Positions 50,054-58,870 of a stretch of DNA of 64,000 nt are shown here, one piece after another; the first letter of the stretch is position 1; each line of letters starts with the position of its first letter. This DNA comes from Pedobacter frigiditerrae (lineage in GTDB: Bacteria > Bacteroidota > Bacteroidia > Sphingobacteriales > Sphingobacteriaceae): contig NZ_SJSK01000003.1 of the NCBI RefSeq assembly GCF_004331645.1, positions 496,301 through 560,300 of the forward strand, given 5' to 3'. A program made the position numbers and the translations under genes. The notes beneath the pieces were generated by a model. The model was not told the DNA's origin. It did not search any database and was given only the letters and a program-made list of their open reading frames with translations.

Positions 50054-51079
50054 TTAAACCTCTTCCAGTTTTGTTCCCTTTTCCCAAACTTCTAATTTGT
50101 GTTTAACACCACATTTCAGCGCAAAGTTTGCTCGTTGGTGGCCTACAGGGAAATCAAAACAAACGGGATATTCAAAACCTTTAACCTTTTCTAAAACGAT
50201 GTCTATTAATGTTTTGCCAAATTCAGCGCCGGCATCATCAGGTTTTACTTTAAATCCGCCTATAACCAAACCTTTGAGGTTATCTAATTTACCACTTCGT
50301 TTTAGGTTATAGAACATTCTGTCTATACTGTATAAGTATTCTCCTGTATCTTCTACAAAAAGTATTTTTCCATCTGTTTGGACTTCGGATTTACTTCCTG
50401 CTAAGTTTTCAATACAACGAAGGTTACCTCCAATTAATTCGCCCTCCGCAATACCAATCCTATTGTTTGTATTGTAAGTTGTATTATATTTCATTTTTTC
50501 TCCTTTCAACGCTTGCTGAATTGAATTAATGGTCTCTATTTGTATCGGCTCTGCCAAAGCCCAGTCTGAAGGAAAGCTATTGCACATTTTAGAGTGTATA
50601 CTAGCTATATGCGCATTAGTATTAATATGGCAATGAAGTATGGTTATATCGCTAAAGCCAATGAGCCATTTAGGTGATGATTTAAATTTATTGAAATCTA
50701 ATTGATCTATTATTCTAATTGCGCCATAACCACCTCGAGCACACATGATGGCTTTAATTGTGGGGTCATCTAACATTTGTTGCAAATCTGTTAAACGTTC
50801 TTCATCGGTTCCGCCAAATGTAAAATCCTTTGCGCCTACTGTTTTTCCAATAACAACATTAAAACCCCAACTTTTCATTTGAATTACCGAGGGATCTATT
50901 TCGGCTTGGGTGATGTATCCAGCTGGACAAGTTATCCCAATGGTATCTCCAGGTAACAAATAAGGCGGAATTTTAACTTTTTTAGGAGACTCTACCAATG
51001 AAGTTTCTGAGGCAACGTTTTTTAATGGATTAATTAAAAGCGAAGCTGGAATAAGGGATAGGAAATATTTGCGATTCAT
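50054..51079 (-). CDS. LD-carboxypeptidase (peptidase S66, LdcA family)
   Basis: Murein tetrapeptide LD-carboxypeptidase type of about 341 residues that removes the terminal D-Ala from recycled cell-wall peptides. I take ATG 51077-51079 (MNRKYFLSLIPASLLINP), which gives a signal-like N-terminus; the frame upstream (to 51124) is not needed. The family signatures are visible: GDTIGITCPAGYIT, MCARGGYGAIRIID, the nucleophile Ser in LIGFSDITIL, and VEDTGEYLYSIDRM toward the C-terminus with the Glu and His of the triad. A signal-like N-terminus suggests periplasmic action, unlike E. coli LdcA. Confidence 0.9.
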   Translation of the reverse strand: MNRKYFLSLIPASLLINPLKNVASETSLVESPKKVKIPPYLLPGDTIGITCPAGYITQAEIDPSVIQMKSWGFNVVIGKTVGAKDFTFGGTDEERLTDLQQMLDDPTIKAIMCARGGYGAIRIIDQLDFNKFKSSPKWLIGFSDITILHCHINTNAHIASIHSKMCNSFPSDWALAEPIQIETINSIQQALKGEKMKYNTTYNTNNRIGIAEGELIGGNLRCIENLAGSKSEVQTDGKILFVEDTGEYLYSIDRMFYNLKRSGKLDNLKGLVIGGFKVKPDDAGAEFGKTLIDIVLEKVKGFEYPVCFDFPVGHQRANFALKCGVKHKLEVWEKGTKLEEV

Positions 51080-51219
51080 TAGGTTAAATATAATGATTAT
51101 CGGATTTCCTAATGGCAATTGCAAACAATAATTATTGATTTGATAAAAACAACTTCAAGTTGTTAATTATAGAAAACCCTATTTGCCGGTTTGTGTTAGA
51201 AATAAAATAAGCGGAACCA

Positions 51220-51549
51220 ATGAAAAAAAACCAAACTTTCACTAATTATGATGAATTAAAGGCTGGGCTTAAATCAATGAAATGTGAAATGAATCAAATA
51301 CAAGAAAATATAAAGTTAGATGCCAAAGCATATCTTGTAGGAATTCCAAAGCGCATATCTTATGGTGTTTTCAATAGAAACTACCATCATAAAATATTGA
51401 CTTCAAATCCAATAGGAAAGATAATGTCCAAAACAATAAATAGTACAATATTGAAAAAAGAAAATTTTATTACAAAAATGCTTAGCAGTTTATTCTTTAA
51501 ACAAGTTGGAAAGAAAGTAGAGCATAAACTGCTTCGTTTTAGAAAATAA
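51220..51549 (+). CDS. Hypothetical basic protein
   Basis: A 109-residue lysine-rich protein (MKKNQTFTNYDELKAGLKSM, later KKVEHKLLRFRK) with no recognised domain, signal peptide or membrane helix. A helical segment (MKCEMNQIQENIKLDAKAYL) may be coiled coil. It is convergent with the lipoprotein gene, 4 bp apart. Confidence 0.5.
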   Translation: MKKNQTFTNYDELKAGLKSMKCEMNQIQENIKLDAKAYLVGIPKRISYGVFNRNYHHKILTSNPIGKIMSKTINSTILKKENFITKMLSSLFFKQVGKKVEHKLLRFRK

Positions 51550-51553
51550 ATTT

Positions 51554-51922
51554 TTACGATTTTGGTTTAGTATAAAGTAGTTGACCAACATTTGCATCAG
51601 TAAAAGCATTAAATGCTACCCAGTCGCTATCTGTCCAACTGCTAGAAATTATGTTTCCTGCACAGTTATACACCAATCGGTTACATACGCTTAATGATGA
51701 TAAACCATTCCAAACATAGAAAACCATCTCCCCTTTATATTGGTACAATTTTACAGTTGTTCCTTCATAAAATTTGCAGTCGGCTGTTCCATCCTTTATC
51801 TTTTGAAACCAAGCTAGTTCATCAATAGATCTTCCATTGCAAACCCTAATGTTTTTATTATCTCGTTTACAACCAAAAAAAGACAGGAGAATGATAAAAT
51901 AAAATAAATACTGTTTCTTCAT
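51554..51922 (-). CDS. Small lipoprotein, function unknown
   Basis: A 122-residue protein with a lipoprotein signal (LFYFIILLSFFGCKRD, lipobox Cys at residue 18), and three more cysteines in the mature part (VCNGRS, ADCKFY, VCNRLVYNCAG) that could form disulfides. Repeated Trp/Tyr-rich strands suggest a small beta domain. No domain recognised. Confidence 0.65.
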   Translation of the reverse strand: MKKQYLFYFIILLSFFGCKRDNKNIRVCNGRSIDELAWFQKIKDGTADCKFYEGTTVKLYQYKGEMVFYVWNGLSSLSVCNRLVYNCAGNIISSSWTDSDWVAFNAFTDANVGQLLYTKPKS

Positions 51923-52012
51923 GACTTATAATGCAAAACGTTAATTATTATAAAAATAATCAAATATTTAAAATATAAAACATTAATAAGCAGTCTTTTA
52001 TGGAATTGTATT

Positions 52013-53860
52013 TTAAACAACAGCTACATCATTTGCCAACTGAGCAGATAGCCCTGCTCCTGCCAATAAAAGTTCTTGGGTAATGGTTTTAGTATAATCT
52101 GCAATTTCTGCTTTAAAATCGCTTACAGATGCACCTGAACGAATCTCTTCCAGGCGTTTTTCCCATTGACCGGTTAATTCTGCTTGCGCAATTTTTTTAT
52201 CCTTAACCACTTCATAAACAGCCAATCCTTTAGATGTTGGGATTAAATTTCTTTTATCACGGGTAATGTATTCTCTGGTCAGTAACGTTTCTATAATTGC
52301 TGCTCTAGTTGCTGGAGTTCCCAGGCCACTGTCTTTCATTGCATAGCGCAACTCTTCATCTTCAATTTCCTTACCAGATGTTTCTAGGGCTTTTAATAAG
52401 GATGCTTCGTTATATAAAGGTTTTGGCTTAGTTTGTTTCTCTAATAAGGCTTTGTTAACGATTGGCAACAGCTCGCCTACTTTTACCTTTGGTAACGCCG
52501 GATTTTCCTCATCCTTTTTCTCCTCTTCTGTTTCATTAAATACAGAGCGCCATCCGGCAGATCGGATTACTGTTCCGTTGGCAATAAATACAGAACCAGA
52601 TTCTATGGTAATTTTAGTGATTTCCTTTAAACATTCTTGATGAAAAGCCTCTAACATTCGCCCGGCAACCATGTCAAAAATTGCTTGGTGATCTTTGCTT
52701 AGGTTGTATGGTTTTTCGCCAGTTGGCAAAATAGCATGGTGATCTGTTACTTTTTTGGCGTTTACACTTCTTTTATTGAGTGTTGCTGTTTGTAAAAAGT
52801 TAGCCTGATTGGCAAATGTTGGATGATCAGTTAAGGTTGAAATGAGTTTCGGCACATTTGCAAAAACATCGTCTCCAATATATCTACTACCGGTACGAGG
52901 ATAAGAAACCAATTTACTCTCGTATAAATTCTGCAATAGATTAAGGGTTTGATCTGCAGTAAAGCCATTTTTCTTATTAGCCTCTTGTTGCAAGGAACTT
53001 AGATCGTGCAACAATGGAGGTGGTTCTTTTCTTGGTTTTGCTTCAACGGCAGTAATATTTCCACCATTTGGGAAACCTGTAGCTACATCTTGAACTTTGT
53101 CAAAAACTTCTTGCGCCTCTGGTTGTGTTTTAAAATTAGCAATAGAAATGGCTTTAAATAGCTGGCCGTCTTTATCTAATTGAATGGCTATTTGATAGAA
53201 AGTTTGAGGAACGAAATTCTTACTTTCTATGTATCGAGCACAAATCATGGCTAGCGTTGGCGTTTGTACCCTACCTAATGACAATACGCTTTTTGAGCCA
53301 GCAGAAATACTTAATGCCTGTGTAGCATTCATTCCGACCAGCCAATCAGATTCTGAGCGGCAATGGGCTGAATTAAATAGGGTATCGTAATCTGTACCAG
53401 GTTTTAGGTTTCTGAACCCATCTTTAATGGCTTCATCAGTTTGGGAAGAAATCCATAAGCGTTTAAATGGCTTTTTACATTTAAGGAAATAATAAATATA
53501 CCTGAAGATCAGTTCACCTTCGCGCCCAGCATCCGTTGCTACGATAATTTCTGTTGCTTCATCAAACAGTTTCTTAATGATGTCTAATTGTTTACGAACA
53601 CCTGGATCTTCTACAAAACCATCTTTCGTTTTAACCTTACGGATAGAAAGCTTAAATTTTGCCGGCAACATAGGTAAATGTTGCCTTCTCCAACCTATGA
53701 AACCATATTCTTGTGGTGGAGCTAATTGTAATAAATGGCCAAATGCCCAAGTAAATGAATATCCTTTTCCTTCAATGTAACCATCTTTCCTGGTTGTTGC
53801 GCCAAATACTTTGGCTAATTCACGCCCTACTGATGGTTTCTCGGCAATTACAATCTTCAT
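52013..53860 (-). CDS. topB: DNA topoisomerase III (type IA)
   Basis: A 615-residue type IA topoisomerase that relaxes or decatenates DNA by a single-strand passage mechanism. The TOPRIM domain has Glu7 (IAEKPSVGREL) and the DxDxE-like acidic set with Asp110 and Glu114 (ATDAGREGE). The catalytic tyrosine is Tyr320 in LVSYPRTGSRYIGDD, and the LGRVQTPTL strand is present. The C-terminus ends soon after domain IV without a zinc-ribbon array, so it is the short TopB type (E. coli TopB is 653 residues). Topoisomerase III copies are also found on mobile elements; here no conjugation genes are near, so a chromosomal role is more likely. Confidence 0.95.
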   Translation of the reverse strand: MKIVIAEKPSVGRELAKVFGATTRKDGYIEGKGYSFTWAFGHLLQLAPPQEYGFIGWRRQHLPMLPAKFKLSIRKVKTKDGFVEDPGVRKQLDIIKKLFDEATEIIVATDAGREGELIFRYIYYFLKCKKPFKRLWISSQTDEAIKDGFRNLKPGTDYDTLFNSAHCRSESDWLVGMNATQALSISAGSKSVLSLGRVQTPTLAMICARYIESKNFVPQTFYQIAIQLDKDGQLFKAISIANFKTQPEAQEVFDKVQDVATGFPNGGNITAVEAKPRKEPPPLLHDLSSLQQEANKKNGFTADQTLNLLQNLYESKLVSYPRTGSRYIGDDVFANVPKLISTLTDHPTFANQANFLQTATLNKRSVNAKKVTDHHAILPTGEKPYNLSKDHQAIFDMVAGRMLEAFHQECLKEITKITIESGSVFIANGTVIRSAGWRSVFNETEEEKKDEENPALPKVKVGELLPIVNKALLEKQTKPKPLYNEASLLKALETSGKEIEDEELRYAMKDSGLGTPATRAAIIETLLTREYITRDKRNLIPTSKGLAVYEVVKDKKIAQAELTGQWEKRLEEIRSGASVSDFKAEIADYTKTITQELLLAGAGLSAQLANDVAVV

Positions 53861-54134
53861 TCTTCGCTTCTTCTATTTTGGAGGGTTAAATATCTGAAAA
53901 TTTTGTGGAGCGAAGGTTTAAAAGTTTTCGACATTAGTCAATTTCACTTAATCTATCGATAGGATTGAGCATAAAAAAATATTTTTTTCATTGCGATTTA
54001 AACGTATCAAGTATTTTACTCATTAAAAAATACATCACTGAAAACCAATGCTTTAAGAATCTACAGCTTGTGCCTTAAGCGTCTTAATATTTAGTACAAC
54101 ATATTGTAAATCAATTATTTACATAATTTTTTAC
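53861..54134. other. AT-rich intergenic region upstream of the lyase-type genes
   Basis: About 270 bp (346 bp in all to the first coding ATG) with no gene or repeat recognised; a good Bacteroidota promoter occurs at its end (54135-54166). Confidence 0.5.
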
Positions 54135-54166
54135 TTGCAATTATCAATTCAATACCTCTATATTTG
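54135..54166 (+). promoter_or_regulatory. Bacteroidota-type promoter of the lyase operon
   Basis: TTG (54135-54137) and TATATTTG (54159-54166) are 21 bp apart, fitting -33/-7. Transcription would start near 54173, before the small frame at 54207. Confidence 0.6.
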
Positions 54167-54206
54167 AGAACCAAATATTTTGTTTAACCGGCAAAACTTC
54201 CTAAGT

Positions 54207-54365
54207 ATGAACAACAACTTCGAAAAAAGAACATTCTTTCGTAAAGGCTTAGGCTTATCTATAATAGGCGTTTCTCTCCGTCCATTTGCTTTAATACCAC
54301 ATCAAAGCAATTCATATAGTCTAAAATTCAACCAAATATTAAACCTAAAACCAAAAATCTCATGA
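54207..54365 (+). CDS. Small Tat-like leader peptide or truncated protein, coupled to the lyase
   Basis: A 52-residue frame beginning MNNNFEKRTFFRKGLGLSII. The n-region KRTFFRK and the hydrophobic stretch GLGLSIIGVSL resemble a Tat or related signal sequence, but there is no mature domain. Its stop overlaps the ATG of the lyase-like gene (ATGA at 54362-54365), as in translational coupling. It could be a leader peptide or the remnant of an exported enzyme. Support is moderate only. Confidence 0.4.
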   Translation: MNNNFEKRTFFRKGLGLSIIGVSLRPFALIPHQSNSYSLKFNQILNLKPKIS

Positions 54366-55249
54366 AAAAGAATTTCTTTTCAAACAAGCTAATGCTGTTA
54401 GCTTCAATTTCATTATTAGTAATTAATTCTAGCTGTAACAAAGAAAAGATTGAAGCCCAATCTGCGGCAGCAGAAAGTCAAAAGGTTAACATCGAACCAA
54501 TCAGTGCAGCTGCTGTTGCATTAGCCTACCCAAGTAACATTAATACTGGATTTAATCATGCAGATGGATCTTATTCTTATGAAGAGGCCAGTGCCGATTT
54601 TGGCGGAGCTTCTATCAGTGGATGGAATGATACAAGAGCATACATTTCTGGCAATCAGGCTCGTGCCACATTGGCGCCAAATTCAGTTTCAAACGGCTTA
54701 ATTGCAGGATTTGACATTTCTGATGGATCTGCTTATGAACTAACTTATGACGTCCGTTTCCACAGCCAGTTTGATTGGAGCAGAGGAGGAAAAGTTGGCT
54801 TTGGCTTTTTAATTGGTGATGAAAACACAGGTTGCGACATTGCTACTGACGGTAATGGAGGTAGCTTAAGATTAATGTGGTATCAAAATGATGCAGGTCG
54901 TGTTTATTTCCAGCCTTATGCTTATCACAGAGATATGGCTGGCCCTTGTGGTGATACTTTTGGAAAGACCTATCCAACCTCAGGAAGCATTAACAAAGGA
55001 CAAACATATAGGGTGCACATGTATATAAAAAGCAATACTGGCTCAACAAAAAATGGCTGGGTACAAGTTAAAATAGACAATAACACCGTGTTAGATCAAT
55101 CTATAAGATGGACAACCAACGATAGCAAAAGGTTAATTAAGAGATTATCTTTCCATAATTTTAGAGGCGGAAAGGATGTTGCTGTTTGGGGTTCTAGCCA
55201 GACAAGTTATATCTACTTTGATAATGTAGTGGTTAACAAGATACAGTAA
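54362..55249 (+). CDS. Polysaccharide-lyase-like (PL14-type) lipoprotein
   Basis: A 295-residue lipoprotein: signal MLLASISLLVINSSCNKE with lipobox Cys at about residue 28, so surface or periplasm-anchored. The mature domain is a beta-jelly-roll of the PL14/polysaccharide-lyase type, with YDVRFHSQFDWSRGGKVGFG, GGSLRLMWYQNDAGRVYF and a C-terminal FDNVVV strand. Such enzymes cleave uronic-acid polymers by beta-elimination; catalytic residues cannot be named with confidence, and the fold is also used by concanavalin-like binding proteins. It is the last gene of a short plus-strand unit, ended by the terminator at 55257. Confidence 0.7.
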   Translation: MKKNFFSNKLMLLASISLLVINSSCNKEKIEAQSAAAESQKVNIEPISAAAVALAYPSNINTGFNHADGSYSYEEASADFGGASISGWNDTRAYISGNQARATLAPNSVSNGLIAGFDISDGSAYELTYDVRFHSQFDWSRGGKVGFGFLIGDENTGCDIATDGNGGSLRLMWYQNDAGRVYFQPYAYHRDMAGPCGDTFGKTYPTSGSINKGQTYRVHMYIKSNTGSTKNGWVQVKIDNNTVLDQSIRWTTNDSKRLIKRLSFHNFRGGKDVAVWGSSQTSYIYFDNVVVNKIQ

Positions 55250-55256
55250 TAAATAA

Positions 55257-55296
55257 AGCCCTGTGACAAATGATGTTACAGGGCTAATTTTTTATT
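55257..55296. terminator. Rho-independent terminator after the lyase gene
   Basis: AGCCCTGTGAC and GTTACAGGGCT form an 11-bp stem with one G-U pair, then an AAT7-like tail. Confidence 0.88.
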
Positions 55297-56269
55297 GCTG
55301 CTGTTGCTGTTGTTGCATTTCTATAAATCTCTGATAAGAATTAATAACTGCTACGGGCTCTACCACCTGTTGTACATAAGCTGCGTCATCATGCAGGCTG
55401 GTTGATTCTTCCTCATTCTTAATTTTTTCATTTGTGATGACAACCGAAACAGTTAATGTATGGGCTGATGAACCTTTATAAGTGCCTTTAACAGGCGTAC
55501 AATCATTAAAATTACGGCCAAATGCAATGCGAATATGTCTATCGCTAACCAAGCAGTTATTTGTAGGGTCAATGCCAAGCCAACCATAATCTGGAATATA
55601 AGCCTCTACCCATGCGTGAGTTGCGCCAATACCTCTTAATTCATTACCAAATGGACAAATATAACCACTTACATACCTAGCCGGAATGCTAGAGATGCGT
55701 AACATCTCTAGCAATAAGTGAGCAAAATCTTGACAAACACCAGCTTTTAATTCCCAAATCCTATCTATATCTGTCTCAACATCCGTTACCCCTTGTTGAT
55801 AGGTAATTTGATCGTAAACATAAGAAGAAAGACCTTGTACGCATTGTAAAACTGTTTTTTCTCTATTAGCAATGGTTGATATTTCACAACGAATAACGGG
55901 CAAGGCTTTATAGATCCCAGATTTTACAAAATCAAGAAACTCTACCTCTAAACTTAATTTGTCAATTGTTTCCCATTGGCTTTTAGGCGACCAAAAATCT
56001 GAAGGTACTGGAACTGGTTTTGTTTCCACTTCTGCGTCAACAGTAATTACTAAATCTGTATGGGGTTCTACAATGGTGAAAATCCCAACTTTGTTTCCAA
56101 AAAAATCTTCGTAACTGTCTATAACAGCTAGTGGTTTTATTTTTATTTCATGGTTGATGATTTCTTGATGGTCATCTGAAGGAGGACTTAATATAATCTG
56201 ATTAGCACTGTCTATTACCGATGAAGGATAACTGTACCTAGTGATATGTTTAACGTGATAAATTGGCAT
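55292..56269 (-). CDS. Transglutaminase-like protease domain protein of the ATP-grasp/alpha-E cassette
   Basis: A bacterial transglutaminase-like protein of about 325 residues. An N-terminal beta domain (PIYHVKHITRYSYPSSVIDS) is followed by the transglutaminase core with Cys in WELKAGVCQDFAHL, His in GIGATHAWVEAYIP and Asp in GWLGIDPTNNCLV: a complete Cys-His-Asp triad. I take ATG 56267-56269 (MPIYHVKHIT); an upstream TTG at 56311 overlaps the previous stop (TGA at 56308-56310) but adds 14 unlike residues. The C-terminus is a run of glutamines. It is third in a conserved three-gene set with alpha-E and ATP-grasp proteins, thought to make or process a peptide-like modification. Confidence 0.9.
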   Translation of the reverse strand: MPIYHVKHITRYSYPSSVIDSANQIILSPPSDDHQEIINHEIKIKPLAVIDSYEDFFGNKVGIFTIVEPHTDLVITVDAEVETKPVPVPSDFWSPKSQWETIDKLSLEVEFLDFVKSGIYKALPVIRCEISTIANREKTVLQCVQGLSSYVYDQITYQQGVTDVETDIDRIWELKAGVCQDFAHLLLEMLRISSIPARYVSGYICPFGNELRGIGATHAWVEAYIPDYGWLGIDPTNNCLVSDRHIRIAFGRNFNDCTPVKGTYKGSSAHTLTVSVVITNEKIKNEEESTSLHDDAAYVQQVVEPVAVINSYQRFIEMQQQQQQQ

Positions 56270-56307
56270 TGTTTCAAAGTTTTTGTGTGTGTTTCGAAAA
56301 TAATTAC

Positions 56308-57234
56308 TCAACTTGTAATACCGAAATAATATCGATTAAATGATTGTACCACATTTATTACATTTTCTTCAACAAGCTCTAATAAAGACAGTTGAGTGTC
56401 GACACTTAAATCTGAACTGTTGTATTTTAGTATAGCGGCTGTCTTTCCAATTGCAAACTCTATTTTCTCAAAGCTTTCTTCTTTGCTGTCTTGTTTTAAA
56501 CGTTGTGCGTATCTGTTTAATTGGTTCAAACCATAGGCTATTGAATGTGGAAAATGCATTTCATATAATGCTTGCTTGAAAATTAGATCTGGTTTCACAG
56601 AGCCAGAATTTGCTTTCAAATAATATTCATAACCAGATATGGATACTAAAAAATATCTCCAACTGACAGTAGATAAACCATCCGTAGCTAAGCCATCTAT
56701 TCGAGTTATTTGCATTTTTAATGCAGTTATACTTTGTAGCAATCTCTCAATAAATTTTCCAATATTTAAGTAGTTAAATCCTTCACTCCTAAACATGGAA
56801 ACATCAACCACACCATAATATAACATACATTGTTTAATGAGTTGATCAAGTATAGTTACTGGGTCTCCCGAAAAGACTTGTTTCTGCAAACCAGCATCCC
56901 TAATTAGATGGTAATAATCGTTTAGGCATTGCCAAAGTTCTTTTGTGATATGGTCCTGAGCACTACGGGCATTTTCCCTTGCCCTAAAAATATTATTAAC
57001 CACTGAGCTATCGTTTTCCTTATCAAAAAGGATAAATTGTAATACTTCATTGGCATTCATTGTTTTTTCTGGGGCCTTCCCGTGGTTATAGTACCTAAAT
57101 ACATCATCCCATTTTACAAAAGGCACCCCATCTTGTGATGCAATATAATAAGTTCTTAAAATCCTTAATTGCACATTGGTACGCTCCATGTAACGGCTCA
57201 TCCAAAATATGTTATCTGCTACTCTACTCAGCAT
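56308..57234 (-). CDS. Alpha-E domain protein (DUF403) of the ATP-grasp cassette
   Basis: A 308-residue all-helical alpha-E protein. It opens MLSRVADNIFWMSRYMERTN, the family signature, and has further conserved helices (ARSAQDHITKELWQCLNDYY). The function is unknown; alpha-E proteins are found next to circularly permuted ATP-grasp and transglutaminase genes, as here. The next gene's alternative start overlaps its stop. Confidence 0.92.
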   Translation of the reverse strand: MLSRVADNIFWMSRYMERTNVQLRILRTYYIASQDGVPFVKWDDVFRYYNHGKAPEKTMNANEVLQFILFDKENDSSVVNNIFRARENARSAQDHITKELWQCLNDYYHLIRDAGLQKQVFSGDPVTILDQLIKQCMLYYGVVDVSMFRSEGFNYLNIGKFIERLLQSITALKMQITRIDGLATDGLSTVSWRYFLVSISGYEYYLKANSGSVKPDLIFKQALYEMHFPHSIAYGLNQLNRYAQRLKQDSKEESFEKIEFAIGKTAAILKYNSSDLSVDTQLSLLELVEENVINVVQSFNRYYFGITS

Positions 57235-57276
57235 TCTAGTTTAGTTTAAAGGTTGAAATGTTGTAAAGTTGAAATG

Positions 57277-58722
57277 TTAGTCTACTACCCAAGTATCTTT
57301 ACTTCCTCCACCCTGTGAAGAATTTACTACAATTGAACCCTCTTTTAAAGCTACCCGAGTTAATCCACCTGGAACAATTTCAATTCCATCTGGTCCACTT
57401 AAGGCGAAGGGTCTTAAATCTATCCTTCTTGGTTGCAATTTACCATCTATGTAACACGGTGCAGAAGAAAGGCTAATGATAGGCTGAGCAATGAATTGCC
57501 TTGGCGATTTCACAATCTCTTCACTAAACTCTTTTAGCTCTTGTTCTGTTGCAATGTTCCCAATCAACATCCCGTAACCACCACTTTCGTTGGTGCGTTT
57601 AACCACCATATTATTCAGGTTTTCCAAAGTGTATTCACGTTCATCTACATTTTCCATTCTGTAGGTTGGTACGTTCTTAAGAATTGGTTCTTCATTCAGA
57701 TAATACTTAATCATGTCTGGAACATAGGCATAAATCGCTTTATCATCTGCTACGCCATTTCCCATTGCATTTACTATAGCCACATTGCCTTTACGATAAG
57801 CATGATAAATACCAGGAACGCCCAACATGCTATCTGGACGGAAGATTAATGGATCTAGAAACTCATCATCTACCCTACGATAAATTACATCAACCTTTTT
57901 TAGGCCCTTTGTGGTGCGCATGTAAACTTTATGGTTGTCTACCACCAAGTCTCTTCCTTCAACCAATTCAATGCCCATTAAACGAGCTAAAGTAGTATGC
58001 TCAAAATAAGCAGAATTATAAATTCCTGGTGTTAAAAGCACAACTGTAGGGCGACTAGTATGTCTATTACCCAAGCCCAATAAGTTCTTCATTAACAAAT
58101 CTGGATAGTCGCTAACTGGTCTAACCTTGTTTTCTGGAATTAAATTAGGGAATAAACGATAACTAATGTTCCTGTTCTCGAGCATGTAACTTACACCAGA
58201 AGGTGTTCTTAAGTTATCTTCAAGCACATAATACGAACCATCATGGTCCCGTATTAAATCGATACCGCTAATGTGTGTGTAAATGTCAAATGGGACATCA
58301 ACATTCATCATTTCACGTAAATAACATGGACTAGAATAAATTAACGCAGCAGGAATTATTCCATCCTTAATAATAAACTGTTGATGATAAACATCTTTTA
58401 AAAAGATATTTAATGCTTTTAAACGTTGCTTAATGCCTCGTTCAATTAAATCCCATTCTGCAGCTTGGATAATTCTAGGATAAATATCAAATGGGAAGAT
58501 TTTTTCTATTCCTTCTCCACTACTATAAACAGTGAATGTAATGCCTTGAGTTAAGAAAAGCTTTTTTGCAAGCTCATCTTTTAGTGCCATTTCAGATGAA
58601 TTGATGTTTTGAAAGGCAGACATGAAAGAATCATAATGTTTTCTAACATTATCATCGGTTTTCATCTCATCAAAAACACCATTTATGGTTTTGTATTGCT
58701 TAAAATATTCTATATTCTCCAT
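57277..58722 (-). CDS. Circularly permuted ATP-grasp type 2 protein (DUF404/DUF407)
   Basis: A 481-residue ATP-grasp ligase of the circularly permuted type 2 family. Signatures are GIDLIRDHDGSYYVLEDNLRTPSGVSYML, NAMGNGVADDKAIYAYVPDM and the glycine-rich NESGGYGML, plus the C-terminal QPRRIDLRPFAL (each read in pieces). It probably ligates amino acids or peptides using ATP. It is the first gene of the cassette, 42 bp ahead of alpha-E, then the transglutaminase. The three together are a known conserved neighbourhood suggested to make a small peptide modification system whose product is still unknown. Confidence 0.92.
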   Translation of the reverse strand: MENIEYFKQYKTINGVFDEMKTDDNVRKHYDSFMSAFQNINSSEMALKDELAKKLFLTQGITFTVYSSGEGIEKIFPFDIYPRIIQAAEWDLIERGIKQRLKALNIFLKDVYHQQFIIKDGIIPAALIYSSPCYLREMMNVDVPFDIYTHISGIDLIRDHDGSYYVLEDNLRTPSGVSYMLENRNISYRLFPNLIPENKVRPVSDYPDLLMKNLLGLGNRHTSRPTVVLLTPGIYNSAYFEHTTLARLMGIELVEGRDLVVDNHKVYMRTTKGLKKVDVIYRRVDDEFLDPLIFRPDSMLGVPGIYHAYRKGNVAIVNAMGNGVADDKAIYAYVPDMIKYYLNEEPILKNVPTYRMENVDEREYTLENLNNMVVKRTNESGGYGMLIGNIATEQELKEFSEEIVKSPRQFIAQPIISLSSAPCYIDGKLQPRRIDLRPFALSGPDGIEIVPGGLTRVALKEGSIVVNSSQGGGSKDTWVVD

Positions 58723-58870
58723 AATTTTGATTAAAATACAAACATTTAGTTCATAAAATCAAAAATTTATAGATAAATAATTACATAAAGCCTAAATTTT
58801 AATTAATAAATTAAAATATTAATTAAAAAGACACCAAAAAATGATGTCTTTTTAGTGTATTTATAAAATA

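Noticed and set aside
52013-53860. Conjugative element marked by topoisomerase III
   Set aside because: No relaxase, Tra or coupling-protein genes are nearby; the gene sits among chromosomal genes.
54180-54206. TTG-initiated longer form of the 52-residue frame
   Set aside because: The ATG at 54207 gives a more signal-like start; the extra residues look unlike an N-terminus.
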